Shown here: in pieces, positions 52,249 to 61,891 of the stretch | Layout of the letters: every line of letters begins with the position of its first letter | How positions within the stretch are numbered: position 1 is the first letter of the stretch | Source: JBJFCE01 sp964437825 | Lineage (GTDB): Bacteria; Bacillota; Clostridia; Lachnospirales; Lachnospiraceae | Direction: 5' to 3' | NCBI GenBank assembly: GCA_964437825.1 | Contig: CAYTIH010000004.1 | Coordinates: 14,757 to 78,756 of the forward strand | DNA length: 64,000 bases | Notes under the pieces: generated by a model | Told to the model about the DNA's origin: nothing | Database searches by the model: none | What the model saw: the letters and a program-made list of their open reading frames with translations, nothing else | Made by a program: the position numbers and the translations under genes

Positions 52249-52593
52249 ATGAAATTACAGCAGCTAATGAGCTATACCCGAAGAGCTCTGGACGACTACC
52301 ATATGATCCAGGATGGTGATAAAATCGCAGTTGGTATTTCAGGCGGAAAAGATTCTCTTGCTCTTTTACACGCACTTGCAGGTTTGAAAAGATTTTATCC
52401 TGCAAAATTTGAAATGTTTTCTCCGGTAACGTATTTAGACCGGATGGATTTGACGGTAATCCGCCCGTTTATGTATCTGCATGAGGCTGATATTATCGGA
52501 AATCAGGAAAATCCGGGCGTCAAGGATCGAATGTTTACTGCCATTGTTGACTCTATTTATCATGCAAAGACAGATACATTCAAAGCCAGATAA
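52249..52593 (+). pseudogene. remnant of a TtcA-like tRNA 2-thiolation enzyme with two internal deletions
   Basis: 114 residues in frame; full members have about 240-260. The N-terminus is normal, with GISGGKDSLALLHALAGLKRFYP carrying the PP-loop. It then jumps after AKFE to FSPVTYLDRMDLTVIRPFMYLHEADI, and again to ENPGVKDRMFTAI. Both gaps keep the frame. They remove the segments that in TtcA hold the CxxC and the third cysteine of the [4Fe-4S] site and the tRNA-binding parts. It is probably inactive, or else a repurposed PP-loop protein. ATG at 52249 after AAAGGA. Confidence 0.8.
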
Positions 52594-52606
52594 AAGGTAG
52601 GAAAAT

Positions 52607-53659
52607 ATGGAACGAAACACAAATTACCATGACGAGCTTAACAAAAAAAATATTGCACATTTGAGAGAACTTTTGAGTTCTCTTCCGCCCTTCGTAAATA
52701 AATTTTTTCACGGAATTGAGGAGCGTACAGCCACAAGAACAAGAGTTGCATATGCCTACGATCTGAGAGTGTTTTTTGAATGGCTCCACGATGAAAAACC
52801 GAAGTTTTCAACGATGGAGATTACGGAATATCCTATGAGCATTCTGGATCAGATATCCCGTGAAGATATTCAGGATTATCTCTCCTACTGTACCTATTAT
52901 GAAAAAAACGGAAAAGAATATACGAACGATGAACGCGGAAAAGCCAGAAAGCTGGCAACCTTAAAGAGTTTTTATAATTTCTATTTTCAAAGTGAATTGA
53001 TTACTACAAATCCGGCATCCCTGGTACGTATGCCCAAATTGCACGAAAAAGAAATTATTCGCCTGGATATGGACGAAGTTGCAACATTACTGGATCAGGT
53101 CGAAGCCGGTGACAAGCTGACCAAAAAAGAACTGCAATATCACGAGAAAACCAAGGTTCGTGACCTTGCCATTATGACGCTTCTGCTTGGTACCGGAATC
53201 CGTGTATCCGAATTTGTCGGTCTCAATATGAATGACATCGATTATAAAAACAATCGCATCAAAGTACGCAGAAAGGGCGGCTATGAAGCATTCGTATACT
53301 TTGGAGATGAGGTTCACGAAGCACTGGCCGCATATCATGAACAGCGCAGACATATAATTCCTGAAAACGGTCATGAAGAAGCCATGTTCCTTTCCATGCA
53401 GAACAAGCGGATTACCGTACGTGCGGTAGAAAATCTGGTGAAAAAATATACTTCTCATGTTACTACCATGAAAAAAATCACTCCGCATAAGCTTCGAAGC
53501 ACCTATGGAACAAACTTATACAAGGAATCCGGGGATATCTATCTGGTGGCAGATGTTCTGGGACATAAGGATGTCAACACAACCAGAAAGCACTATGCTG
53601 CTATTGAGGAGGAACGCGGGCGCATTGCCAGTAAGCTTGTTCATCTGCGCAGGGATTAA
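52607..53659 (+). CDS. XerS-like tyrosine recombinase
   Basis: 350 residues, longer than XerC/XerD (about 300) and like streptococcal XerS (356), with a similar N-terminal layout (PMSILDQISREDIQDYLSYC). The catalytic set is intact: Arg in TGIRVSEFVGL (near 199), Lys in VRRKGG, HKLRSTYGT (near 293), LGHKDVNTTRKHY with His and Tyr (near 329). XerS works alone on a single dif-type site. This gene lies 2.5 kb from the dif-like prophage end, which fits a xerS-dif chromosome dimer resolution pair. Confidence 0.8.
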   Translation: MERNTNYHDELNKKNIAHLRELLSSLPPFVNKFFHGIEERTATRTRVAYAYDLRVFFEWLHDEKPKFSTMEITEYPMSILDQISREDIQDYLSYCTYYEKNGKEYTNDERGKARKLATLKSFYNFYFQSELITTNPASLVRMPKLHEKEIIRLDMDEVATLLDQVEAGDKLTKKELQYHEKTKVRDLAIMTLLLGTGIRVSEFVGLNMNDIDYKNNRIKVRRKGGYEAFVYFGDEVHEALAAYHEQRRHIIPENGHEEAMFLSMQNKRITVRAVENLVKKYTSHVTTMKKITPHKLRSTYGTNLYKESGDIYLVADVLGHKDVNTTRKHYAAIEEERGRIASKLVHLRRD

Positions 53660-54219
53660 TCGCCGGAATTTGACAGACAGAATTGATATGCAGCAAGCTG
53701 ACTCCTACTGCTGAAAGCTTCTGTTTTCAGCAATTCCTCTACTTCAGAGACCGTATAAAATGCCGCTGAGATTTCTTCGTTTTCGGAAGTATTTCCGCCG
53801 GAAATGCTTCCTTGCGCCTCAACATAAACAATATTTGTCATGATATCGGAAATTGCTACGGCAGAATAGGAGGCCGGAAGTATTTTTTTGATTTTCCTGA
53901 CCTGAAGCCCTGTTTCTTCATAAAGTTCCCGCCTTACGCATTCTTCGATCGTTTCTCCTTCATTGATCATACCGGCACATAAATTGAACACCGTACGGTT
54001 AATCGCCATACGAAATTCCTTTAATAACAACAGCTTATGATCCATTGTTACAATCATGGAAATACCGCTCGATACTGTGCCAAGCTCACTAGGGGATGAA
54101 ATATTCCGTCTGCTCACAATTTCATAATGTTTTTCTTTTCCAAGCAGATTTTCGTAGATCAGTTCATAACGATGCAGATAGTTGCCACCGTCCAATTTAT
54201 TCAGATGTACCAGCTTCAT
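53656..54219 (-). CDS. NUDIX hydrolase, ADP-ribose pyrophosphatase-like
   Basis: 187 residues. The NUDIX box reads G-x5-E-x7-REL-x-EETG, starting at GMINEGE. The N-terminal beta-strand domain resembles NudF-type enzymes. Its stop meets the recombinase stop (4-nt convergent overlap), and its start overlaps rng. The substrate cannot be told from sequence alone. Confidence 0.88.
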   Translation of the reverse strand: MKLVHLNKLDGGNYLHRYELIYENLLGKEKHYEIVSRRNISSPSELGTVSSGISMIVTMDHKLLLLKEFRMAINRTVFNLCAGMINEGETIEECVRRELYEETGLQVRKIKKILPASYSAVAISDIMTNIVYVEAQGSISGGNTSENEEISAAFYTVSEVEELLKTEAFSSRSQLAAYQFCLSNSGD

Positions 54220-55432
54220 AATATTGCTCCCTTAATGTTTTGTTTATTTTTTTTCGTGTAATTTCCACAAGACCCAACGGCGTTATGTCAATAACGCTCG
54301 TAGGAACCGGGTCGTCAGTCGTAAGCTTTCGCAGTGTATCCAGCAATTCTGCGTTATGAGCGTCCTCTTTCATGTTAATAAAATCCACCAATATCATCCC
54401 TGATAAATTCCTGACTCTAAGCTGCGCGGCAATTTCTTTTGCAGCTTCCATATTGACATGATAAAAGGATTGTTCTTTATCGCCCTTTCCTATATATTTC
54501 CCGGTATTAACGTCAATGGCTGTCAGACTTTCCGTAGGCTCTATGACCAGATATCCTCCGTTTTTCAGCCATACATTTTTAGAAAGCGCCGTATCTATTT
54601 TTTCTCCCAGCTTGTAAAAATTTAATAAGGACATCGATTTTCCCTGAAATAACGTTAATTTTTCAAGCTCATCAGGAGCATATGTTTCCAGATACGCTTT
54701 CACTTCCTCATAGATTCTGCCATCATCGGTCAGGATTCTCTGATAGTCAAGTCCATAAGTGTCTCTAAGCTTCTCAATATAAGGAGAAGGCGGCATTGCC
54801 ATAATACTGTAGACCGTGCGGTCCTTTGCATAAGCCAGAATATAATCCATTTTCCTGCAAAGCGTATCCAGCTCTTGGAAGAGAATCTCAGGATCCGTAA
54901 GCAGCATCGCATTCGTGCGCAGAATCACTCCATAATGATATTCGTTTACAGCTTCACCGATCATCCGCTTAAAGCGCTCCGTCTGCTTTTGAGACGCCTT
55001 TTTGGAAAAAAGAAGTTTATGTTTTTGGCAATTAATCACAACATATTTTCCCGACAGACTAATATCCATGGATAATACAGGGTACTTCGTTTTGACGGCA
55101 TCCTTGATCACCTGAACTAAAATGACGTCGCCCTGGTTGAACTGATCGGTTGTGATATTCGCATAGGGCAAATAGCCCTTCACACAGGGTGCAAGCTCTA
55201 CAAACGCAGCCTGAATATTATCCACCTTGTTTAGAACCCTGCCAATCACAACTGCTCCTACCGGAAAACACCTGCTCTTACTATGACAGTCTTCGGAAGC
55301 GTCTTGCAGGAGCTTCTCAGAAGAAAAAGAAGCCTGAATCAATTTATTATCCTGACACAGCGCCGATAGAATTCTGCCCTGATATGAAGTTATATAATAA
55401 TCGCCCTTTGGACCTTTTTCAAACTGTGCCAT
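54197..55432 (-). CDS. rng: ribonuclease E/G family protein
   Basis: 411 residues, short like RNase G. The N-terminal S1-like domain (GAVVIGRVLNKVDNIQAAFVELA) is followed by the catalytic segment SLTAIDVNTGKYIG and NLSGMILVDFINMK with the metal-binding aspartates. Downstream on the same strand is the NUDIX gene, overlapping it by 23 nt. In related genomes rng stands next to the TIGR03936/TIGR03960 radical-SAM pair, as here. Confidence 0.9.
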   Translation of the reverse strand: MAQFEKGPKGDYYITSYQGRILSALCQDNKLIQASFSSEKLLQDASEDCHSKSRCFPVGAVVIGRVLNKVDNIQAAFVELAPCVKGYLPYANITTDQFNQGDVILVQVIKDAVKTKYPVLSMDISLSGKYVVINCQKHKLLFSKKASQKQTERFKRMIGEAVNEYHYGVILRTNAMLLTDPEILFQELDTLCRKMDYILAYAKDRTVYSIMAMPPSPYIEKLRDTYGLDYQRILTDDGRIYEEVKAYLETYAPDELEKLTLFQGKSMSLLNFYKLGEKIDTALSKNVWLKNGGYLVIEPTESLTAIDVNTGKYIGKGDKEQSFYHVNMEAAKEIAAQLRVRNLSGMILVDFINMKEDAHNAELLDTLRKLTTDDPVPTSVIDITPLGLVEITRKKINKTLREQYYEAGTSE

Positions 55433-55526
55433 TCCCTTTTCCCGTCTTTATGATTGCTAAACAAAGAGGTGTGTCTATAGGATCATTTGTCAGAATCCCG
55501 TTTTACATACACGTTTCATATTGTCA

Positions 55527-56231
55527 TTAAAAAACATGTCCGACGCTTCCAAGCGGCTTTAATTGCCCGTCGCTTTGATCCCGCAGATAAGTTTCCGTCC
55601 TGTGAATACACAGGTCAAACTGACCAAGCTGCGCACCGGGCGCAGATTCCTGATATAACACTTCCATGACCATGGAGGGTTTTATATTGCCGCTGGAGCT
55701 TGCATTTACCAACATATAAACGGAATGATTATCCGCAAGCTTCAATTCATAAACCGATTCTTTTAAATCCAACTCAATTTCGCTTTTTTGAGTATGCTTG
55801 ATATAGGGAACATGCTGCGACTGCTCAAACCATGAAATGGCATCCGAAACAGAAAAATCAGGGACATGTCCGTCGCGAAAGGTAATCAGATAGCCCGCTC
55901 CCGCTACACTTGCCATGGCATTGCCGCAATCTCCCGGAAGCATCAGGACCTCTAATACCTCTATTCCCTCCGCCATAACCGCATTCAGGCGATGTAACAT
56001 ATCTAAGGAGGTTGTAACGGAATTGACCTCCATATCAAAATATTCTCCATCGCTGGTCAGTCCGACGCCAAGCGGAGATGCAAAGGACATAATCTGATGA
56101 GGCGAAAAACCTGCGGAATAAGCAATGTCAAGATCGGCTCGGCGGATTGCCTTCTGAAAATAGCGCATCACATCCAGATGTCCGATGAATTTCATTGCAC
56201 CATGCTTACTGAATTTTACACGCAGTTTCAT
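55527..56231 (-). CDS. TIGR03936/DUF2344 protein, partner of radical-SAM protein
   Basis: 234 residues. MKLRVKFSKHGAMKFIGHLDVMRYFQKAIRRADLDIAYSAGFSPHQ is the family start; it is the C-terminal partner of the B12-binding radical-SAM protein whose gene overlaps it by 4 nt. In many bacteria the two are fused. The reaction is unknown. Confidence 0.9.
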   Translation of the reverse strand: MKLRVKFSKHGAMKFIGHLDVMRYFQKAIRRADLDIAYSAGFSPHQIMSFASPLGVGLTSDGEYFDMEVNSVTTSLDMLHRLNAVMAEGIEVLEVLMLPGDCGNAMASVAGAGYLITFRDGHVPDFSVSDAISWFEQSQHVPYIKHTQKSEIELDLKESVYELKLADNHSVYMLVNASSSGNIKPSMVMEVLYQESAPGAQLGQFDLCIHRTETYLRDQSDGQLKPLGSVGHVF

Positions 56232-58105
56232 GCTTCACCGCTCCTTTCCTCAAAACAGATTCCGCAGCCGAATTTGGCAGCGCCGCAGGCATTACACTGC
56301 TTCTTGCAGTTTAGAGTAACTTCGGCGTTCATTGCCCTATTCCATTCTTTTTTTAAAAACTCCTTGGTTATGCCCGGATCAATGAAATCCCATGGGAATA
56401 TTTCATCCAAATCTCTGGGCCTTGTCGTATAAAAATCAATATCCACAGAACATTCATCAAAGGCTTTTAACCATTCCTCATGCTTATAATACTCGCTCCA
56501 GGCGTCAAAATAGCAGCCACGTTTATAAGCGTTTAAAATAACGTCAGCAACCCTTCTGTCGCCTCTTGCAAATACACCCTCCAAAACGGAAACATCGGCT
56601 TCATGCCAATTATATTTGATACTTCTTTGATTTAACTGCTCCGTAATTGCTTTTCTGGTTGTATAAGCCTTTTCAATATATACTTCCTTATGATGCATGG
56701 CCGCCCATTGAAACGGTGTAAAAGGCTTTGGGATAAAAAAGGAGGTGCTCACTACAATCTGAACCTTTTCTCTTCTTTTTTCTTTCGGTACCGTTTCAAA
56801 AAAGGCCGCGGCGATTTTATTGGCAAGCTCTGCAATTCCTCGAATATCCTCATCCGTTTCCGTTGGAAGCCCCAGCATGAAATACAGCTTTACTCTGGTC
56901 CAGCCGCCCTCAAAGGCCTGAATTGCTCCGTTTAAAATCACTTCCTCGGTAAGTCCCTTATTAATGACGTTACGAAGTCTCTGAGAACCGGCTTCGGGCG
57001 CAAAGGTCAGACTGCTTTTTTTAATATCCTGAACCTTGCTCATAACATCCAGGGAAAAGGCATCAATCCGAAGCGAGGGCAGGGAAATATTCACTTTCTT
57101 TTTTTGACATTCCTCTATCAGAAAATTTACCAGTTCCGGCAGTTTTGAATAATCAGATGAACTCAGGGAGCTTAAGGAAATTTCTTCATATCCGGTATGA
57201 TCCAGCATTTGGACGGCATAGTCCTTCAGCATGTCCACATCGCGCTCGCGAACCGGACGGTAAATCTGCCCTGCCTGACAGAATCTGCATCCGCGGATAC
57301 AGCCCCTCTGGATTTCCAAAACAACTCTGTCCTGTGTGCATTTTATAAAAGGAACCACCGGCTTTAACGAATAATAGGTATGTGAAACATCCTTTTCTAT
57401 TTCTTTTGTAATCACTCTGGGGAGCTCCGGCAGCGTCGGTTCCATGGACGCTATCGTGCCGTCCTGCTTGTAGGTAACTTCGTAAAAAGCCGGGGCATAA
57501 ATTCCCGGAAATTTACCCGCTTCCCTCAGAAAATCAACTCTGGAGGCACCCTCCCGTTTCATTTTCTTGTAAAGGTCAAGGAGCCCCCTGTACTGCGTTT
57601 CACCCTCGCCGATATAAATCAGGTCAAAAAACGGTGCAATCGGCTCAGGATTATAGACGCAGGGACCGCCGCCGATGACAATGGGATCCTCCCATGTCCG
57701 CTGCTTTGATAACAGCGGAATGCCGGACAGATCCAATATCTGCAAAATATTGGTATAACACATTTCATACTGAATCGTGATGCCCAGAAAATCAAAGCTT
57801 TTCACAGGCTCTTGGGACTCCAGCGCAAATAAAGGGATCTTCTGCTCACGCATCACCCGATCCGCGTCGAGCCATGGAGAATAGACACGTTCACACCATG
57901 TATCCTCCCACCGGTTAAACATATCATACAGAATCTGAATTCCCAGATGCGACATTCCGATCTCGTACACATCAGGAAAACACATACAGAAACGGACGTC
58001 AATTTTTTCCTTATCCTTCATAACGCTGTTGATTTCTCCGCCAATATATCTGGCAGGCTTTTCTATCGTCAATAATATTTCTTCCGGTAAAGCTAAAGTT
58101 CTCAT
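56228..58105 (-). CDS. B12-binding-domain radical-SAM protein (TIGR03960 type)
   Basis: 625 residues. An N-terminal B12-binding-like domain (about 30-200, with YEIGMSHLGIQILYDM) is followed by the radical-SAM cluster IQRGCIRGCRFCQAG near residue 268. A cysteine-rich end (KKQCNACGAAKFGCGICFEE) may hold a second metal or iron-sulfur site. The reaction is not established. It overlaps its TIGR03936 partner and precedes rng. Confidence 0.93.
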   Translation of the reverse strand: MRTLALPEEILLTIEKPARYIGGEINSVMKDKEKIDVRFCMCFPDVYEIGMSHLGIQILYDMFNRWEDTWCERVYSPWLDADRVMREQKIPLFALESQEPVKSFDFLGITIQYEMCYTNILQILDLSGIPLLSKQRTWEDPIVIGGGPCVYNPEPIAPFFDLIYIGEGETQYRGLLDLYKKMKREGASRVDFLREAGKFPGIYAPAFYEVTYKQDGTIASMEPTLPELPRVITKEIEKDVSHTYYSLKPVVPFIKCTQDRVVLEIQRGCIRGCRFCQAGQIYRPVRERDVDMLKDYAVQMLDHTGYEEISLSSLSSSDYSKLPELVNFLIEECQKKKVNISLPSLRIDAFSLDVMSKVQDIKKSSLTFAPEAGSQRLRNVINKGLTEEVILNGAIQAFEGGWTRVKLYFMLGLPTETDEDIRGIAELANKIAAAFFETVPKEKRREKVQIVVSTSFFIPKPFTPFQWAAMHHKEVYIEKAYTTRKAITEQLNQRSIKYNWHEADVSVLEGVFARGDRRVADVILNAYKRGCYFDAWSEYYKHEEWLKAFDECSVDIDFYTTRPRDLDEIFPWDFIDPGITKEFLKKEWNRAMNAEVTLNCKKQCNACGAAKFGCGICFEERSGEA

Positions 58106-58205
58106 AAATGTATCAAAGACCGGTAACGGCGCTCCTTCCCCAAAATGACATTGTCAAAACATTCTTTTGATACAAAGCATTTTTACCAAGCATTTTATTA
58201 TTTCA

Positions 58206-58535
58206 TCATTCCTCTAAAGTATACGGTAAGCAGGCTGTAAAATCAAATAGATTTCCTTCCGGCTGCTCACTGATGATCTCCGCAATTTCATGGGAGGTCA
58301 AGCCGCCTGCGGAAAAACCGCCGTACTGCATCAGCAGATATGCTCCGAATAATATGACGGAGAAAAAAGCACGAAGCTTAAATGATAAAAGACCACTCTG
58401 TCCTACATATTCCTCCGAAGAAGGCGCCTGATCGGACAACAGTGATCTTCTGACTTGTATTGCATTTTCGTTCGTACCTGCATCTTCTCTCAGTTTCTGT
58501 AGAAGACGCAGTTTTTCCTCTATTGTTACTTCCAT
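58206..58535 (-). CDS. small membrane protein of unknown function
   Basis: 109 residues from the ATG at 58535. The N-terminal half is helical and charged (EEKLRLLQKLREDAGTNENAI); one hydrophobic segment (residues 55-73) follows, then an acidic end. It lies downstream of hisIE on the same strand and could be the last gene of the his operon, but no link to histidine is visible. No family recognised. Confidence 0.65.
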   Translation of the reverse strand: MEVTIEEKLRLLQKLREDAGTNENAIQVRRSLLSDQAPSSEEYVGQSGLLSFKLRAFFSVILFGAYLLMQYGGFSAGGLTSHEIAEIISEQPEGNLFDFTACLPYTLEE

Positions 58536-58638
58536 CCTGATACCTCTGATAAGCATATGGTTTTCTTAATCTAATCTATTACAATATGCACTGATTTAGA
58601 ACGGAAGTTTGCAGCTATCCCCAAAACGCAGCAAACGG

Positions 58639-59919
58639 CTAACGATTTGCAAGCTCTCTGGTAATTTCCTCCCAGGTTACCCCTTTTTCCACCATCAATA
58701 CCATGACATGATAAAGGAAATCAGAGATTTCATACTTAATTTCATCCGGATTGGGATTTTTGGCGGCGATTACGATTTCCGTTGCCTCTTCGCCAACTTT
58801 CTTTAAGATTTTATCAATTCCCTTATCAAACAGATAGTTGGTATAGGAGCCCTCTTTGGGATGTACCTTCCTGTCCTGTATCACTTGGAACACGGAATTA
58901 AAGACAGTAAGCGGATTCTCATCGTCATATTCTTTTTTGAGAATTTCGTTAAAAAAGCAGCTGTAACTGCCGGTATGACATGCATTTCCGATCTGGGATA
59001 CCTTCGCAAGCAAAGTATCAAAATCGCAGTCCGCAGAGAGGGCCTTCAAATATTGATAATGTCCGCTCGTATCACCCTTTACCCACAGTTCGTTTCTGCT
59101 CCTGCTGTAATAAGTCATCTTACCGGTTCGCAGCGTCATTTCATAGGCTTCCTTTGTCATATAGGCAACCATGAGTACCTCTCCGGTCTTGTAATCCTGG
59201 GTCACAACAGGAATCATGCCATCGGAGTTTAATTTAAACCGCTCCCAGGGAATACAGTTTTCATAAGAATTTACTTCAATTCCGTTTTCAATGCACAGAT
59301 GCTTTAAAGAGCCTATTTCCTTAACGTTATCATTCACAAAGCTTCCGGTAATGCCGCAGACAGAATAAATGCCCAGATATTCCAAAACCTTATCAAGGGA
59401 AATTCCCGGAAGCGCGGCAATGAACGGCATGTTCACCGATGCAATGCAGGCATTCAATTCAGCCGGCTTTACGCATAACAGCTCGCATACATACTGATCA
59501 ACCAACGCCTGATTGCGGGTAATAACGGCAGTATCGGCAAATGCTGCGATAATCTTATCCTTGCCGAATTTTTTTGAGACCTCCTGTGTAATATCAACAT
59601 TGGACTGCTTGCTGAAGTTTAAACATGCTTTTGCGCAGCCCGCATAAAGAAGCTTTTTCACATCCTCCATGCGCTTCACATTACCCGCGCCGATCACAGG
59701 CGCCTGGCACTTTTCACAAATCTGTTTAATGATGCCGAGCGCTTCCTCATGTTCCTCATCGGTTTTGGAAAAATCAAATACCAAAATTTCATCCGCGTCA
59801 TACCCGCCGTAATATTCTGCAAGCTGAACGGGATTTTCATTGATAATACTGCGATCCGTAAAGCTTCTGACCGCTTTCCCGTGATCCAGATAAATACTGG
59901 GAATAAATAATTTTTTCAC
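58639..59919 (-). CDS. hisIE: HisIE bifunctional enzyme with degenerate HisA/HisF-like N-terminal domain
   Basis: 426 residues. About residues 1-200 match a HisA/HisF (TIM-barrel) layout: LFIPSIYLDHGKAVRS, EILVFDFSK, then VIGAGNVKRMEDVKKLLYAGCAKACLN. HisI (phosphoribosyl-AMP cyclohydrolase) follows: SDGMIPVVTQDYKTGEVLMVAYM, YYSRSRNELWVKGDTSGHYQ, and zinc-ligand cysteines in DCDFDT and NACHTG. HisE (phosphoribosyl-ATP pyrophosphohydrolase) closes it with ILKKVGEEATEIVIAAKN. The barrel's catalytic Asp of the PAID/LD motif is Tyr10, so that domain is unlikely to be enzymatic. Confidence 0.92.
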   Translation of the reverse strand: MKKLFIPSIYLDHGKAVRSFTDRSIINENPVQLAEYYGGYDADEILVFDFSKTDEEHEEALGIIKQICEKCQAPVIGAGNVKRMEDVKKLLYAGCAKACLNFSKQSNVDITQEVSKKFGKDKIIAAFADTAVITRNQALVDQYVCELLCVKPAELNACIASVNMPFIAALPGISLDKVLEYLGIYSVCGITGSFVNDNVKEIGSLKHLCIENGIEVNSYENCIPWERFKLNSDGMIPVVTQDYKTGEVLMVAYMTKEAYEMTLRTGKMTYYSRSRNELWVKGDTSGHYQYLKALSADCDFDTLLAKVSQIGNACHTGSYSCFFNEILKKEYDDENPLTVFNSVFQVIQDRKVHPKEGSYTNYLFDKGIDKILKKVGEEATEIVIAAKNPNPDEIKYEISDFLYHVMVLMVEKGVTWEEITRELANR

Positions 59920-59977
59920 TTTTATCCTCCAAGCCGAACTGTCTTCCTAAGTACTGTACCTTAATTTATTGAAACAT

Positions 59978-60571
59978 TTACAGACTTCCTTTTGTACTTA
60001 ATACATCCTGAATGCGTTCATCATAGGATACCGCCTGATCCAGCGCTTTTGCAAAAGCCTTGCACATGGCTTCTATTATATGATGTGCATTTGTTCCGGA
60101 CAGAATCTTAAAATGCAGATTCATGCCCGCGCTGTACGATATGGCATAAAAGAATTCGCGTACCAATGTTGTCTCAAATTCCCCGCACCGCTCCTCTTTA
60201 AATTCCGCATCACAGCCAAAATAAGGGCGTCCGCACAGATCCACGGCACATAATACAAGCGCATCGTCCATGGGAAGCAGGAAATGACCATATCGTTTGA
60301 TTCCGACCTTATCTCCCGCAGCTTCCTTGATTGCCGAGCCAAGTACGATTCCGACATCCTCGACGGTATGATGCCCGTCCACATTCAAATCTCCCGAAAC
60401 CTTAAGCTCCAAATCAAAAAAACCATGTTTGGAAAAGCCCTCCAGCATATGATTAAAAAAGCCAATTCCTGTATCAATCCCTGAGTTTCCTCTTCCGTCC
60501 AGATTAAGCTTCAGCTCAATATCCGTTTCTTTTGTTTTTCTGATTACCCGAGCAGTTCTACTATCAGCCAT
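59978..60571 (-). CDS. hisB: imidazoleglycerol-phosphate dehydratase
   Basis: 197 residues, monofunctional. The Mn-binding histidine motifs are GFFNHMLEGFSKHGFFDL, DGHHTVEDVGIVLG and the C-terminal GTNAHHIIEAMCKAFAKAL. It dehydrates IGP to imidazole-acetol phosphate. It lies 15 nt after hisD in the his operon. Confidence 0.97.
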   Translation of the reverse strand: MADSRTARVIRKTKETDIELKLNLDGRGNSGIDTGIGFFNHMLEGFSKHGFFDLELKVSGDLNVDGHHTVEDVGIVLGSAIKEAAGDKVGIKRYGHFLLPMDDALVLCAVDLCGRPYFGCDAEFKEERCGEFETTLVREFFYAISYSAGMNLHFKILSGTNAHHIIEAMCKAFAKALDQAVSYDERIQDVLSTKGSL

Positions 60572-60586
60572 AAGCAGTCCTTTCTT

Positions 60587-61885
60587 TTATTTTTCATCTT
60601 CAAATCTGACTTTAATGGAATTGGCATGTGCTGTCAATCCTTCTTTTTCCGCAAACAATTCTATATCCTGATGAGCGGCCTTAAGCGCCTCCCTTGAATA
60701 AGAAATGATACTGGTTTTCTTCATAAAATCATCCACATTTAGCGGTGAGAAAAATTTTGCGGTACCGTTTGTAGGAAGCACATGATTGGGCCCCGCATAA
60801 TAATCACCCAAAGGCTCCGAGCTGTATTCACCCAGGAAAATGGCACCTGCATTTCGAACTCTTGTCATGGTGTCAAAGGGATCCTTTGTCAGAATTTCCA
60901 TATGCTCGGACGCAATATCATTGGCTGCCTCTATTGCCTCGTCCATGTTTTGCGCCACCAGAATATAGCCGTAATTCTCCAAGGATTTTTCTATGATTTT
61001 CCTTCTGGAAAGTGTCCCTGTAAAGGCGTCCACTTCCTTTGATACCTGTTTTGCAAGGTTACTGCTTGTTGTAATTAAAATAGCGGAAGCCATTTCATCA
61101 TGCTCTGCCTGCGACAGCAGATCCGCCGCTACGTATCGGGGATTTGCAGTTTCATCCGCAATCACAAGAATCTCGCTCGGTCCGGCAATGGAATCAATGC
61201 TGACATAACCGAAAACCGCTTTTTTGGCAAGCGCAACGAAAATATTTCCCGGGCCTGTAATCTTATCAACCTTTGGAATACTCTCGGTTCCAAACGCCAT
61301 GGCTGCAATTGCCTGTGCTCCGCCCGCTTTATAGATTTCCGTAACGCCGCTGATATCCGCCGCAACTAAAGTTCCGGGATTGACCTTTCCGTCCTTTCCG
61401 GGCGGAGTACACATAATAATACGCTCCACACAGGCCACCTTTGCCGTTACTACATTCATCAGTACACTGGAAGGATACGCAGCCTTACCGCCCGGCACAT
61501 AAACGCCAACGGTAGAAAGCGGCAGGATTTTCTGACCGAGAATGGTTCCGTCCGGCTTTGCATCAAACCAGCTGTTGCGAACCTGTTTTTCATGATACAG
61601 ACGAATGTTATCAGCACTTTTTTTCATGACCCTGACAAGCTCGGGATCAATGCTGTCATAAGCTTCCTTAATTTCGTCCCCGGTCACTAAAATCGTATCC
61701 TTTGTAAGGCTGCAGTGATCGAATTTTTCCGTATATTCAAACAGTGCGGTATCCTTTCTCTTTCGGATATCATAGATAATATCGGCAACCGTTTCTTCAT
61801 ATTGTCCGTAGTTTGCAGGACTTCTTTTTAAAAGAGCATCTAACAGATTCTTCTTGCTTTCTTTGTTTAACTCAACGATACGCAT
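60587..61885 (-). CDS. hisD: histidinol dehydrogenase
   Basis: 432 residues. The signature PSSVLMNVVTAKVAC, GPGNIFVALAKKAVFGYVSIDSIAGPSEILVIAD and the zinc/catalytic part SQAEHDEMASAILIT are all present, as is the later GPNHVLPTNGTAKF. It oxidises histidinol to histidine in two NAD steps, the end of the pathway. It starts 6 nt after hisG. Confidence 0.97.
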   Translation of the reverse strand: MRIVELNKESKKNLLDALLKRSPANYGQYEETVADIIYDIRKRKDTALFEYTEKFDHCSLTKDTILVTGDEIKEAYDSIDPELVRVMKKSADNIRLYHEKQVRNSWFDAKPDGTILGQKILPLSTVGVYVPGGKAAYPSSVLMNVVTAKVACVERIIMCTPPGKDGKVNPGTLVAADISGVTEIYKAGGAQAIAAMAFGTESIPKVDKITGPGNIFVALAKKAVFGYVSIDSIAGPSEILVIADETANPRYVAADLLSQAEHDEMASAILITTSSNLAKQVSKEVDAFTGTLSRRKIIEKSLENYGYILVAQNMDEAIEAANDIASEHMEILTKDPFDTMTRVRNAGAIFLGEYSSEPLGDYYAGPNHVLPTNGTAKFFSPLNVDDFMKKTSIISYSREALKAAHQDIELFAEKEGLTAHANSIKVRFEDEK

Positions 61886-61891
61886 CGCACA

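Noticed and set aside
52607..53659. Recombinase considered as the prophage's own integrase
   Set aside because: It lies outside the direct repeats, beyond dtd and the AI-2E family gene, and has a XerS-like layout; phage use of it is inferred, not encoded.
58639..59919. N-terminal part considered as active HisA
   Set aside because: The first catalytic aspartate is replaced by tyrosine and the domain is fused upstream of HisI, so an active isomerase is not supported.
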